Made by a program: the position numbers and the translations under genes. Under the pieces are notes generated by a model, which did not search any database, was not told the DNA's origin, and saw only the letters and a program-made list of their open reading frames with translations. Positions 20,213 through 29,598 of a DNA stretch of 64,000 nucleotides are shown one piece after another. The stretch spans positions 310,001 through 374,000 of the forward strand of contig NZ_JASEEQ010000001.1 of the NCBI RefSeq assembly GCF_030019515.1. The letters run 5' to 3'. Positions within the stretch are counted from its first letter, which is position 1. Each line of letters begins with the position of its first letter. This DNA comes from Nocardioides sp. Lineage in GTDB: Bacteria; Actinomycetota; Actinomycetes; Propionibacteriales; Nocardioidaceae.

Positions 20213-21769
20213 GTGCGTGCCATCGCACTTCGCCTTCTTGTGAGCGCAGGGCTGGTAGGACTTCTCCTGTCCTTCATCGGCATCGGCGCGTCATCGGCCG
20301 GCCGGACCACTGCTGGACATGCTTTGCCGTCGGGCCAGGGCCACGACCGCGCAGACGGCGCGACCGTGCCGGCCCGTCCCGATGATCGCGGCGATCGCCG
20401 GCCAAGTCGCCCGAACATCGTGTTCATCTCCACCGACGACCAGCGCACCAACGAGATGCGGTGGATGCCGTACACCCGCCACCTCATCGGCGCGCACGGG
20501 GTCACCTTCACCGACGCGGTCTCCCCGCACCCGCTGTGCTGTCCTGCGAGGGCCGAGTTCGTCACCGGGCAGTACGGACAGAACAACGGCGTCAGCTACA
20601 ACCGGGGCGTGCACGGCGGCTACCCGGCGCTCCGTGACCCCGGCAACACGCTGGCGCGCTGGCTGCACCACGCGGGCTACCAGACCGGGATGGCCGGCAA
20701 GTACCTGAACCAGTACGCACCCGACCGGGCCTCGCGCAAGGGCTGGGACCACTGGAACCCGTCCATCCGTGGCGTCTACTCCTACAACCACACCACGTTC
20801 TTCAACGACGGGAACCCAGCCCTGCGTCGCACCCACGTCGATGACGCCGTCACCGGCTACGTCAACTCCTACATCCGTGAGTTCGCTCGCAAGAAGGCCC
20901 CGTTCTACGTCTGGGCGTCCGATCTCGCCCCGCACGGTCGACTCACCGGCGACCGCGGCACCGAGCGGGAAGGCACGAACCCGCTGCCCGCACGGCGACA
21001 CCGCGGCACCCTGGCAGGGGTGGTCAACCCGGCCACGAGGAAGCCCTCGTACGGCGTCGGCGTGCGGCACGGCATGAAGGGCGGGTTCACGACCCCCCGC
21101 CTGCTCGGCCCGGCCATGAACCACAAGTTCGAGACCCGCATCGAGTCCCTGCAAGCCGTCGACCAGGGCGTGCGCAGCATCGTGCACACCCTCAAGAGGA
21201 CCGGCGAGTGGTCCAACACCTACATCGTGTTCACCACCGACAACGGCTACCTGCTCGGCGAGCACGGCCTCATCGAGAAGAACTACCTCTTCGACGAGGC
21301 GCTCCGCGTCCCGCTCCTGGTCCGGGTTCCCGGCGCGAGGCCGACCACCTCCGACCTCCCGGTCACCTCGGTCGACATCGCCCCCACCATCGCCGACCTC
21401 ACCGGGGTCACCCCCGAGCGAGTTGTGGACGGAGAGTCGTTCGCCCCACTCCTGCGCGGCGATCCACTGACCTGGCGCGACACCCAGCTCGTGCAGACCG
21501 GGCGACGCGCCCGCATCTGGTCCGACGACGGCTGGAAGTCCCGCGGCGTACGCACGGACAGGTGGACCTACGGACGCAACGCCCGGTCCGGGCGCGTGGA
21601 GCTGTACGACCGCAAGAACGACCCGTTCGAGCTGGTCAACCTCGGCAGGCGCCGTGCCTACCAGGCAGTGGTCGCCGAGCTGGCCAGGCGCACCAGGTTG
21701 CTGAAGGACTGCGCCGGGGTGGACTGTCGGACCCGGTTCGGGACGGTCCGGCAGCCCGACGTCGGATGA
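20213..21769 (+). CDS. exported sulfatase (formylglycine type)
   Basis: A sulfatase of about 518 residues. PNIVFISTDDQ supplies metal-binding Asps, CCPAR gives the CxPxR signature whose first Cys (about residue 109) is converted to formylglycine, and FTTDNGYLLGEHG and the late LPVTSVDIAPTIADL are typical. It hydrolyses sulfate esters outside the cytoplasmic membrane; the substrate is not readable, though it resembles glycan sulfatases more than aryl-sulfatases. The N-terminus RAIALRLLVSAGLVGLLLSF looks like a signal peptide or anchor. The start is uncertain: GTG 20213 was chosen at the signal peptide, with TTG 20198 and TTG 20159 possible. A formylglycine-generating enzyme is not in the window. 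Confidence 0.85.
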   Translation: MRAIALRLLVSAGLVGLLLSFIGIGASSAGRTTAGHALPSGQGHDRADGATVPARPDDRGDRRPSRPNIVFISTDDQRTNEMRWMPYTRHLIGAHGVTFTDAVSPHPLCCPARAEFVTGQYGQNNGVSYNRGVHGGYPALRDPGNTLARWLHHAGYQTGMAGKYLNQYAPDRASRKGWDHWNPSIRGVYSYNHTTFFNDGNPALRRTHVDDAVTGYVNSYIREFARKKAPFYVWASDLAPHGRLTGDRGTEREGTNPLPARRHRGTLAGVVNPATRKPSYGVGVRHGMKGGFTTPRLLGPAMNHKFETRIESLQAVDQGVRSIVHTLKRTGEWSNTYIVFTTDNGYLLGEHGLIEKNYLFDEALRVPLLVRVPGARPTTSDLPVTSVDIAPTIADLTGVTPERVVDGESFAPLLRGDPLTWRDTQLVQTGRRARIWSDDGWKSRGVRTDRWTYGRNARSGRVELYDRKNDPFELVNLGRRRAYQAVVAELARRTRLLKDCAGVDCRTRFGTVRQPDVG

Positions 21770-21839
21770 ACCGGTCGCCATCCAGATCTGATAGGTATGC
21801 ACGGGTGACTCCCTGGATCCCGCCTCGAAGGCTCCCGGT

Positions 21840-22709
21840 ATGAACCAGCTTCCCCGCGAGGCGGCTCCCTTCGTCGCGATCAACGTGGCGATCGTCGGTG
21901 CCCAGAAGGCCGGGACCAGCTCGCTCTTCGACATGCTCCGCAAACACCCGGAGGTGTGCCCGGGGCCTCGGAAGGAGTGGCATTTCTTCGACGACGAGAA
22001 GCGATCGTGGGACCACCCTGACTACACGCACTACGGGACACCGGCACGGCTGGAGCGGCACCGGGTCGCGATCGACGGCACCCCCACCTACATGTTCTGG
22101 CCGCACGCCCTGGAACGGATGCGCGCTTACCGTCAGGACATGAGGCTGATCGCCAGCCTCCGCGACCCGATCGAGCGGGCCTTCTCCCACTGGGCGATGT
22201 ACTTCGGGAGACTGCGGTCCTACCCGACCTTCAGCGAGCTGGCCCAGGGTCCGAGCCGCAACGCGCTGCTCGATCGGATCCCACCCGGCTGGAACCACCT
22301 GCGGATGCGGCGCTGGTCGATGATCCCCCGGGGTCTGTACGGCGCACAGGTCCAGCGCGGGCTCGAGCTGTTCCCGCGCGAGCAGTGGCTGTTTCTCGAC
22401 TTCCACGAGCTCGTGCGCGACCACCGGACGGCTCTGGACCGCACGACCCGGTTCCTCGACCTCGCGCCGTTCTCCCGCGAGCCCCGACTGCGGGTGATCC
22501 AGTCGACTCGCGACGACCTGGTTGCTCCCCCACCGACCTCCGGGGACATCAGCCGGCTCGCCGAACACTACGCCGACGACCTCGAGATCCTGGGCCAGCT
22601 GTCGGGGCTCGACGTGAGTGGCTGGCCTACGCGTCAGGTCGTGGACGGGCGCCTCGCCCCATCGGAGCTCGCAGACCGGCTCGCTCGCAAAGCCGGCCTC
22701 CAACGCTGA
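21840..22709 (+). CDS. PAPS-dependent sulfotransferase
   Basis: A 289-residue sulfotransferase. IVGAQKAGTSSLF (about 18-30) is the 5'-phosphosulfate-binding loop and ASLRDPIERAFSHW (about 104-117) the 3'-phosphate motif, so it should transfer sulfate from PAPS to a hydroxyl or amine. The overall form (KEWHFFDDE, then the RDP motif) is like bacterial lipid or glycan sulfotransferases. It follows the sulfatase by 70 bases on the same strand, an unusual pair with opposite chemistry. The natural acceptor cannot be inferred. No transmembrane segment is visible. Confidence 0.88.
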   Translation: MNQLPREAAPFVAINVAIVGAQKAGTSSLFDMLRKHPEVCPGPRKEWHFFDDEKRSWDHPDYTHYGTPARLERHRVAIDGTPTYMFWPHALERMRAYRQDMRLIASLRDPIERAFSHWAMYFGRLRSYPTFSELAQGPSRNALLDRIPPGWNHLRMRRWSMIPRGLYGAQVQRGLELFPREQWLFLDFHELVRDHRTALDRTTRFLDLAPFSREPRLRVIQSTRDDLVAPPPTSGDISRLAEHYADDLEILGQLSGLDVSGWPTRQVVDGRLAPSELADRLARKAGLQR

Positions 22710-22928
22710 AGGCCACTTCCGCCGCGCTTCGGGCTCAGCCGAGAGACGCTGGCTGCCGGGTCCAGCAGGGGCATTCGATCTCATGACGCGTCATCGGCGG
22801 ACCTGTCATCCGGAGCAGCCGATGTGCGCTTGCGAGGTCGGGAACCTGGCGAAGGGTGACCAATGCCCCTACACCGCCCGTGATCTCCGCGGCATCCTGG
22901 AGGGAGAGCCGCGAAGGAGGTGCGCTCG

Positions 22929-23324
22929 ATGTCGACCCACAGCACCTCACCCCTGGGATCGGGCGCCCGGCCGAGAGGCACCGCAGCCCACCGCGATCGT
23001 GCAGACGGCGCGTACCGGCGTGCGTGGTGGTCTCTCGCGCTCTACCCGGTGTCCTTCGTGGCCGCCTTCGCCATCGGTGAAGGCATCCTGTCAGCGGTGA
23101 GCTCCGACACCGGCGACCCCGCCTTCTGGCACCTTCTCCTCGCGGGGACTCCCGCCGTGGTCGTGTTCGTGGTCCCGGGCGTCCTCTCGGTTCGCCAGGG
23201 TCGCGAAGCCATGAGCCTCGGACGACCGGACGGCAAGGTGCCAGCCATCGTGGGAGCGGCCATTGCCATCGGCTTCGTCGGACTCAACCTTGCCTCGTAC
23301 CTCGTCGGCGTGGTCACCGGCTGA
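22929..23324 (+). CDS. small membrane protein, function unknown
   Basis: A 131-residue protein with about three membrane helices: ALYPVSFVAAFAIGEGIL, LLLAGTPAVVVFVVPGVL and AIVGAAIAIGFVGLNLASYL. ATG 22929 is preceded by a strong AAGGAGG site at 22913-22919, which fixes the start. The first 35 residues are hydrophilic and basic. It resembles small DUF4190-like actinobacterial membrane proteins in layout only. It is 16 bases from another small membrane protein, so the two probably form a pair. Confidence 0.7.
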   Translation: MSTHSTSPLGSGARPRGTAAHRDRADGAYRRAWWSLALYPVSFVAAFAIGEGILSAVSSDTGDPAFWHLLLAGTPAVVVFVVPGVLSVRQGREAMSLGRPDGKVPAIVGAAIAIGFVGLNLASYLVGVVTG

Positions 23325-23340
23325 CGCCGCCGACTGAGCC

Positions 23341-23691
23341 GTGGACCGGCCTGCTGAGGTCTCGAAGGGGATGGACGAGTTGACTACGGATATCCGCCCC
23401 CACGTGAGCGACACCGTCTCGCATCACGCCGCCACGATCACTCTCGTGCTGGGACTCCTGGCGGCTGCCGCAACCGTGTTCACGTACGCACTGAGCCTGA
23501 GCGCTGGGTTCAATCCGCCCCACTGGGTGAGGGTCGCGGGCTTGGTGTGGCTTCCGCTCGGGTTCGTTGGAGCACCGATCGCCTACCTGCTCACCCGCAG
23601 CGGGCCAGGACACGGCCGCGCCCTGATCGGCCTCGCTGCGGCAGGTCTTGGACTCATCGCCTTCGTCGTCCTGCTCGTCATCGCCGGATGA
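23341..23691 (+). CDS. small membrane protein, function unknown
   Basis: A protein of 116 residues (106 if it begins at ATG 23371) with three hydrophobic segments: TITLVLGLLAAAATVFTYAL, VAGLVWLPLGFVGAPIAYLL and ALIGLAAAGLGLIAFVVLLV. It begins 16 bases after the preceding membrane protein and probably shares its transcript. No motif is recognised. Confidence 0.6.
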   Translation: MDRPAEVSKGMDELTTDIRPHVSDTVSHHAATITLVLGLLAAAATVFTYALSLSAGFNPPHWVRVAGLVWLPLGFVGAPIAYLLTRSGPGHGRALIGLAAAGLGLIAFVVLLVIAG

Positions 23692-24079
23692 GGACCGCCC
23701 GGAGCTGCAGCCGCGACCCGGGACGCGGGGCCAGATACCGAGCCTCACCGGCGTGTCCCATCAAGCCTGTCCTCGGGCTCGGCCGTGACGTTCGGGCACG
23801 AGGCCTGGGATGCGAGCCGGGCGCGTTGCTGCCTGCGCCTCCGTCGCGACGCGCGCGACCGGGGCGTGGTGGCCGAACGGCACCGTCTCGGCATAGCCGC
23901 GGAACCACGCGAGCTCCGGCAGGCTGGACGCGGCGGATGAACGACCGGTGGCCCCACCGCCCGACGGACACGAAGTCCGCGGAGCGGGCGCATCGCGGCT
24001 GCCAGACGTTCACGTCACGTCCGCCGGAGAGCCGCCGGGAGCCCGCCTCGGGTACGCCTGCGCATGGCCTGATCATGAC
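23692..24079. other. 388-base region without a recognised gene
   Basis: No convincing coding frame on either strand. A short minus-strand stretch reads LPELAWFRGYAETVPFGHHA, which looks protein-like but is isolated and unassigned; it could be gene debris. Confidence 0.5.
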
Positions 24080-24457
24080 GTGAGCACTCTCAGCACTTCG
24101 TCGAGACAGGTCACCGGCACGCCTCACAGCGCCCTGGAGGTGCGCGCCCGGAGTCGCACCGCCAAGGCCGCCAGACGGGGAGCGACGTGGACGACATTCC
24201 TGATGGTGCTGCCGGGTCTGCTGTCGAGCGACCCGGTCGGGAACGGTCTGACCGGCGCCGCGATCGGCTATACAGCCACGGCCCTGGCTGCGGCGGGGAC
24301 CTACCTCGGCCTGGCCTACCTGGTGCCCTACCGACGGGTGCGATCCGCCGTCCACGCGAGTTCTCGGTACCCGTGGGCCGACGGCAGGCGCCCGGCGAAC
24401 CCGACCGCAGTCCCTGGTCTGGCGCACGGGTACCTGCCGGGAGAAGCGCGCCGCTGA
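24080..24457 (+). CDS. possible small membrane protein
   Basis: A 125-residue frame from GTG 24080. The middle is hydrophobic (ATWTTFLMVLPGLL and IGYTATALAAAGTYLGLAYL), flanked by basic ends, suggesting two helices. There is no clear ribosome site and no homologue I recognise. It is listed because the hydrophobic pattern is unlike the shadow frames nearby, but it may not be real. Confidence 0.35.
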   Translation: MSTLSTSSRQVTGTPHSALEVRARSRTAKAARRGATWTTFLMVLPGLLSSDPVGNGLTGAAIGYTATALAAAGTYLGLAYLVPYRRVRSAVHASSRYPWADGRRPANPTAVPGLAHGYLPGEARR

Positions 24458-24639
24458 GGTTGCGTCGCGCGGACGAGCCGGACCGGGACACCCGGCCACC
24501 AGAGCCGCGGAGAGCGCGGACCGGTGCCCCTCGGACGGGGTTCCGCGGTGGCTGGTCTCACCGACGATCCGTGAGTCATGGTTCCCGGCTACCGCGCCCA
24601 TCACACTCGGCCGCCGCACCGCACACACGCGGGTCGCCG

Positions 24640-27600
24640 TCAGCCCGCCAGGTGCCCCCAGGCCGAGCCGATCTCGCTCCACGGGCCGGCGGCGGCGACC
24701 GCGCCGTCGACGAGGACCACCACCCGGTCGGCGCGGGCGAGCGCGGCCCGCTTCGAGGTCGCCCCGATCACCGTCGTACGCCGGTCTCTCAGCGCCTCCC
24801 AGAGCTCGATCTCGGTGGCGGCGTCGAGCGCGCTGGAGACGTCGTCGGCCAGGAGCAGCTCGGCGTCGGCGGCCAGCGCGCGGGCCAGGGCGAGCCGCTG
24901 GACCTGCCCGCCGGAGAGCCGCACACCGCGGTGCCCGACGAGGGCGTCCTTCCCCCCGGCCTCCTCGATGTCGCGATCGAGCCGGGCGGCGGCGACCGGG
25001 TCGTCGAACGCCCGCCGGTGGCTGAGCAGGACGTTGTCGGAGAAGCTGCCGGACAGCACCCGAGGCACCTGGGCGACGTGGGCGACCTGGGCTGGCCTGA
25101 GGAAGGCCTGGGGGTCGGTGACCTCCCGGCCGTTCCAGCGCAGCCCGCCGGAGTGCTCGATCAGGCCGGCGAGCGCCGACAGCAGGCTGGACTTGCCGGA
25201 GCCCACCTGCCCGACCAGCAGCACCAGCTCCCCCGCCGCCACGGTGAGGTCCACGTTGCTGACGCCGATCGTGCCGTCGTCGTGGATCGCGGCGAAGCCG
25301 GACAGCTCCAGCCGCTCGAGCGGCACCCGCTGGACCGGCTCCGGCTCCGGGGCGGCCCCGGTGACGAGGTCGACGCCCGGCGGCAGGTCCATCAGGTCGG
25401 CACCGCCCGCGAACCGGCTCGTCTCCTTCTGCCAGGCCCGCGTCCCCGGCGCCTCGGTGACCACCATCCCGGCGACGCGGCCGAACCAGTCGAAGCCGCC
25501 GACCGCGTTGGCCACGAGCAGCGCGATGGCGAGGCTCCAGCCGCCCTGGAAGTAGATCGCCCACGACGCCACGACGCCGGACTGCACCATCACGATCGGC
25601 ACGCCGTCGAGGACGGCCTGCACACGGTGCTCCTTCACCGCCGCGGCGACGCGGCCCGAGTCCACGTGGCGCAGGTGGGCGTGGATCTCGGGGATGGCGG
25701 CGGCCAGCTTCACGGTCCGCACCGAGTCGAGCGCCGAGACGAGGGCGCGCCCGAACCCCGCTCGGGCCGTGGAGGACGCGGCCGCCGACCGGCCGGCGAT
25801 CGGCCGGCCCAGGGTCGACGCGAGCGCCGAGGTGACCATCACGGCGAGCAGCACGGCGCCGGCCATCCAGGTGCCGGCGAGCACCGCGGTGATGCTGGCG
25901 ATGAGCAGGCCGTTGACGAAGTCGACCCAGCGGTCGGCGTACCGGGCATAGCGGTCGGCGTCCATCGACCGGGCGACGACCTCACCGGGCGGTGTCCGCG
26001 CGAGGCGCCGCTCCCGGGTCTGCCCGTAGAGGACCGACATCCGGGTGCGGAGCATCACCTCGACCCACCAGCGGGGATAGCGCCAGAACGCGTTGGCGAG
26101 CATCACCGGGGCGGCGAGCAGGCTCACCACGACCGCGCCGGTCAGCCAGGTGGGGCTGCCGCCCTCGCCCAGGTCCTCGACGACCCGGCCCCAGAGCAGA
26201 CCGGTGACGGCGCCCTGGGCGCCGGTGAGGGACGCCAGCAGGAACAGGAGCGCGCCGAGCAGGCCCCAGGTGGGGCGTACGGCGAGCGCGTGCGCGGTCC
26301 CGCGTGCGAGCGACGGACCCGTCCCGACGTCGTCGAGCTCCGGGGGCGGGCCGGAGCGCCGTCGTACCCCGACGCCGCTGGGGTCGGCCTCGGAGAGCTC
26401 GACCGCAGCCCGGCCCTTGGCGTCGACCCCCACCCCGGCGGGCAGGTCGTGGCCGTGGTCGGTGCGGCTGGCGGCCAGCAGGTCCCGGAACGGTCCCGGT
26501 ACCACGGCGAGCTCGGCGCGCACGCCCTGCTGGACGACGCGCCCGCGGTCGAGGACGGCGACCAGCGGTGCCCGCTCGATCGTGGAGAGCCGGTGCGCGA
26601 CGAGGATGCCGGTGCGGTCCGCGAGCAGCCGGTCCGCGGCCGCCACCACGCGGCGCTCCGTGAGCGGGTCCATGCGGGCGGTTGCCTCGTCGAGCACGAC
26701 CACGCGCACGTCACGCACCAGGAGCCGGGCGAACGCCACGAGCTGCTCCTCCCCCGCAGACAGCGACGTGCCGCCCGGGCCGAGGAGGGTGTCGAGGCCG
26801 TCCGGCAGGCCGGCGGACCAGCCGCCGAGACCCAGCTCGGCCACCGCGGCCTCGATCGTGCTCCGCGGGACCTCGGCGAACAGGGCGATGTTCTCGGCGA
26901 GGGTCCCGGCGAGGATCTCGGTCCGCTGGGTCACCACGCCGACCGCGCGACGCAGCCGTTGGAGATCGAGGTCCCGGACGTCCGCGCCGCCCAGGAGCAC
27001 AGTGCCGCGCGGCGGCTCCATCGCGCGCGAGACGAGAGCCGCCAGGGTGGACTTGCCCGAGCCGGTGCGGCCGACCAGGGCGACGGTCTGACCGGCGGGG
27101 ACCCGCAGGTCGATGCCCTGCAGCGCGAAGGCACCCTCGACGTAGGAGAAGTCGAGGCCGCGCAGCTCCAGGTCGAGTGGCCCCTCGGGAAGCTCGCTCC
27201 CGCCCTCCGGCTCGGGCGGGACGGCGAGCATCTGCCGGAGCCGGATCACGGCTCCGAGGCCGGCCTGCAGGTCCGGCAGGTGGTTGGCCGCCATCGCGAT
27301 CTGGCCGACGAACGTCGAGGTGACCAGGAAGAGGGTCACCACCTCGGCGACCGACAGGCTGCCGCTGGAGGTGAGCGCCACCCCGGCGACCGCGATGGCG
27401 GCGAGCAGGGCGTGGAGCAGGATGCCGGCGCGCCGGACCAGGCGGCTCTCGACGGCGACGACGGTCTGGAACTTGGCGTGTACGTCGGCGGAGAGCCGCG
27501 CCACGCGACCCAGCACGTGGGCCTGGCCCAGGCTGGTGCGCAGGTCGTCGCGACCGGCGATGCCCTCCTCGAGCACGGCGGCGTGGTCGGTCCACGCCAT

Positions 27601-28197
27601 CTCCTCGACGACCTTGCGCCGAGAGATCTCACCCAGCAGTGACCGAACGGCGAACCACGTGACGATCGCGAGCACCGGGAAGAGGATGAAGGACGGCCAC
27701 CAGGTGACGCCGGCGACCACCCACATCGGCAGGGCGCCGAAGAGGGTGCGGGCGAGCATCCAGATCTGCCACCGGACCAGGTTGCCGACCTCGTGCGTGT
27801 CGTCGTCGATCCGGTCCAGCACCTCGCCCACGGCCTGCTCGCTCAGTGCGGGGAGCGGCTGGCTCAGTGCGGCCCGGAGCAGGTCCTCGCGGAGCCGGCC
27901 CTCCGCGCGGTCCGAGCAGCCGACCCAGGCGACCTTCCCGGTCGTGTCCACCACGGCCGCGCCGACGAGGCAGGCCGCGAGCAGCCAGACCAGGCCACGG
28001 GTCGGGTCCTCGGCGAGGTGCCCGGCCACGACCGTGCCGAGGGTCATCCCGACAGCGGCCACCGCCGAGGCGACCAGCGCGGCCATCACCACCGGGCTCT
28101 TCAACCGGCGCCAGTCGATGCTCCGGGACGGGTCGACCGCCAGGGGCGTCGGGCGCTGCTGCTCCGGTGTCGTGGGGGCGGTGACGGTGGCGGTCAT
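24640..28197 (-). CDS. two-module ABC exporter in one polypeptide
   Basis: An 1185-residue protein with two complete membrane-domain plus ATPase units: membrane 1-325, ATPase 340-575, membrane about 640-930, ATPase 955-1185. The first ATPase has Walker A GRTGSGKST (376-384), signature LSAGEEQ (489-495), Walker B VVVLDEAT and the switch histidine in AHRLST (H535). The second has Walker A GQVGSGKSS (996-1004), a normal LSGGQ (1094-1098), but Walker B LLLADD with Asp for the catalytic Glu and ATSKR where the switch His should be. This is the asymmetric pattern of heterodimeric exporters with one competent and one degenerate site. Substrate unknown; likely drug, lipid or peptide export. Confidence 0.9.
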   Translation of the reverse strand: MTATVTAPTTPEQQRPTPLAVDPSRSIDWRRLKSPVVMAALVASAVAAVGMTLGTVVAGHLAEDPTRGLVWLLAACLVGAAVVDTTGKVAWVGCSDRAEGRLREDLLRAALSQPLPALSEQAVGEVLDRIDDDTHEVGNLVRWQIWMLARTLFGALPMWVVAGVTWWPSFILFPVLAIVTWFAVRSLLGEISRRKVVEEMAWTDHAAVLEEGIAGRDDLRTSLGQAHVLGRVARLSADVHAKFQTVVAVESRLVRRAGILLHALLAAIAVAGVALTSSGSLSVAEVVTLFLVTSTFVGQIAMAANHLPDLQAGLGAVIRLRQMLAVPPEPEGGSELPEGPLDLELRGLDFSYVEGAFALQGIDLRVPAGQTVALVGRTGSGKSTLAALVSRAMEPPRGTVLLGGADVRDLDLQRLRRAVGVVTQRTEILAGTLAENIALFAEVPRSTIEAAVAELGLGGWSAGLPDGLDTLLGPGGTSLSAGEEQLVAFARLLVRDVRVVVLDEATARMDPLTERRVVAAADRLLADRTGILVAHRLSTIERAPLVAVLDRGRVVQQGVRAELAVVPGPFRDLLAASRTDHGHDLPAGVGVDAKGRAAVELSEADPSGVGVRRRSGPPPELDDVGTGPSLARGTAHALAVRPTWGLLGALLFLLASLTGAQGAVTGLLWGRVVEDLGEGGSPTWLTGAVVVSLLAAPVMLANAFWRYPRWWVEVMLRTRMSVLYGQTRERRLARTPPGEVVARSMDADRYARYADRWVDFVNGLLIASITAVLAGTWMAGAVLLAVMVTSALASTLGRPIAGRSAAASSTARAGFGRALVSALDSVRTVKLAAAIPEIHAHLRHVDSGRVAAAVKEHRVQAVLDGVPIVMVQSGVVASWAIYFQGGWSLAIALLVANAVGGFDWFGRVAGMVVTEAPGTRAWQKETSRFAGGADLMDLPPGVDLVTGAAPEPEPVQRVPLERLELSGFAAIHDDGTIGVSNVDLTVAAGELVLLVGQVGSGKSSLLSALAGLIEHSGGLRWNGREVTDPQAFLRPAQVAHVAQVPRVLSGSFSDNVLLSHRRAFDDPVAAARLDRDIEEAGGKDALVGHRGVRLSGGQVQRLALARALAADAELLLADDVSSALDAATEIELWEALRDRRTTVIGATSKRAALARADRVVVLVDGAVAAAGPWSEIGSAWGHLAG

Positions 28198-28275
28198 GGT
28201 GTCCCCACGCTATGCGGGACCGCAGGAGGTTCTCTCCTGGTTTTCCGCCGCGCCGCCTGCGGTGTGACCGATCCG

Positions 28276-28590
28276 TCAGGCGGGCTCGAGGAGCCGCCCG
28301 ACGCCGCCGAGCGCGAACACCTGCCGGGCCCGCCGACTCGGCTTCACCACCCGGACCACCTGGCCCCGGAGCGCGGCGAACTGGATCGCGGCGACCAGGA
28401 CGGCGATGCCGCGGCAGGACATGAAGGTCGTGCCCGCGAGGTCGACCTCGATCAGCTGGTTGCCGTCGGCGATCAGCCGCCACAGGTGGCCGGCCAGCTC
28501 CGGGGCCGTCAGCAGGTCGACGTCCCCGCACACCCGTACGACGGGGCGCCCGTCGACATCGTGGACGCTAGAGATCCGCATCGCCACCAT
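28276..28590 (-). CDS. STAS-domain anti-sigma factor antagonist
   Basis: A 104-residue single STAS domain. VVRVCGDVDLLTAPELAGHL is the N-terminal strand-helix, and VDLAGTTFMSCRGIAVLVAA aligns with the SpoIIAA/RsbV segment with the phosphorylatable Ser in MSCRG. Such proteins bind an RsbW/SpoIIAB-type kinase and so free a sigma factor. No kinase or sigma factor gene is adjacent. ATG 28590 or 28581 are both possible starts. Confidence 0.82.
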   Translation of the reverse strand: MVAMRISSVHDVDGRPVVRVCGDVDLLTAPELAGHLWRLIADGNQLIEVDLAGTTFMSCRGIAVLVAAIQFAALRGQVVRVVKPSRRARQVFALGGVGRLLEPA

Positions 28591-28800
28591 CGCCTTCCGG
28601 CGCGAACACGCCACCAAGAACAGTGCCGCCCTGGATGGCGAGACTCGAGGTTTCCTCGGTACCTCGACGCTACGCGAGCCTCGCGGCGCCCGTTACACCC
28701 GCACAGGTGTGCTCCCTTCCTCGAGCACGGCCTGGCTGCCCGCTGTCCTGGGTGGCTGAGGTGCGAGCCCAGGTCGACCGGCTCACCACCGTCGCGTGGG

Positions 28801-29466
28801 TCACCGGTTCCTGCGCCGGGCGGGTGCGCTCATGCCCCCGTAGCCGTGCTCGACGGCCCAGGCGACGGCGCTGGCGCGATTGGTGACGCCGATGCGGGAG
28901 TAGAGGGCACGGATGTTGCTCTTCAGCGTGTTGATGGTGATGTAGAGGTCGGAGGCGATCTCGTCGTTGGCGTACCCGGCGGCGATCCGGGCGATCACGG
29001 TCTGTTGGCGCGAGGTGAGCTCGACGTCGGCGGCCAGCACGCGGACCAGGTCGGCCTCGTAGCGTCGCACCTGCTCGGGGTCGGCGGCGAGGTCTCCGCT
29101 GGCGGCGGCGTCGACGAGCGCGGCGATCTCGTCCGCGTCCGCGCTGACCGACACGGGGGCGACCGCGCCGTTGGCCAGGGCTCGGGCGGTCAGGCCGGGT
29201 TGGAGGAGCCGCGAGAGTGCCAGGACTCGTCCGGGGTGGCTGGCCACCAGCTTCGCGAGCTCCCCGGCGCTGCCGTCGTCGTCGTTGGTGGCGAGCTTGA
29301 ACGCGTCATAGATGACGACGTCCGCGTCGGCGGGCTCCGTCACCGTCGCGTAGACCCGCCCCGGATCAGCGGACTCGGCGAGGAGCGCACGGATGCCGGC
29401 CACGACGACCGGTTGCCCCGAGACCACACACACAGTGCAGACGTTGCGTTCGTCGGCCACGGCCAC
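28801..29466 (-). CDS. LuxR-family response regulator-like protein
   Basis: A protein of about 221 residues. The last 65 residues are a LuxR-type helix-turn-helix: LTSRQQTVIARIAAGYANDEIASDLYIT, then NTLKSNIRALYSRIGV. The first 130 resemble a receiver domain in size and strand pattern (CVVSGQPVVVAGIRALL; DVVIYDAF with a possible phospho-Asp), but the acidic pocket is poorly conserved, so it may not be phosphorylated. No histidine kinase gene is nearby. GTG 29466 or 29460 is the likely start. It lies on the same strand as the STAS gene, 210 bases apart. Confidence 0.78.
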   Translation of the reverse strand: MAVADERNVCTVCVVSGQPVVVAGIRALLAESADPGRVYATVTEPADADVVIYDAFKLATNDDDGSAGELAKLVASHPGRVLALSRLLQPGLTARALANGAVAPVSVSADADEIAALVDAAASGDLAADPEQVRRYEADLVRVLAADVELTSRQQTVIARIAAGYANDEIASDLYITINTLKSNIRALYSRIGVTNRASAVAWAVEHGYGGMSAPARRRNR

Positions 29467-29598
29467 ATTCTGTGGCCCGGGGATCTCAGCGAGCAAGCCG
29501 CATGCCCGGCCGGGTGAGGGGTCGGATCGCACCGGCGCCCCGCCGGTCCAGACAAGACGTGCTGGGGGGCGACCCGCGCCGACACCTGTCGGCGGCCG

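Noticed and set aside
24187..27642. An 1151-residue open frame on the plus strand
   Set aside because: It is antisense to the ABC exporter and lacks any motif; long stop-free antisense frames are expected at this GC content.
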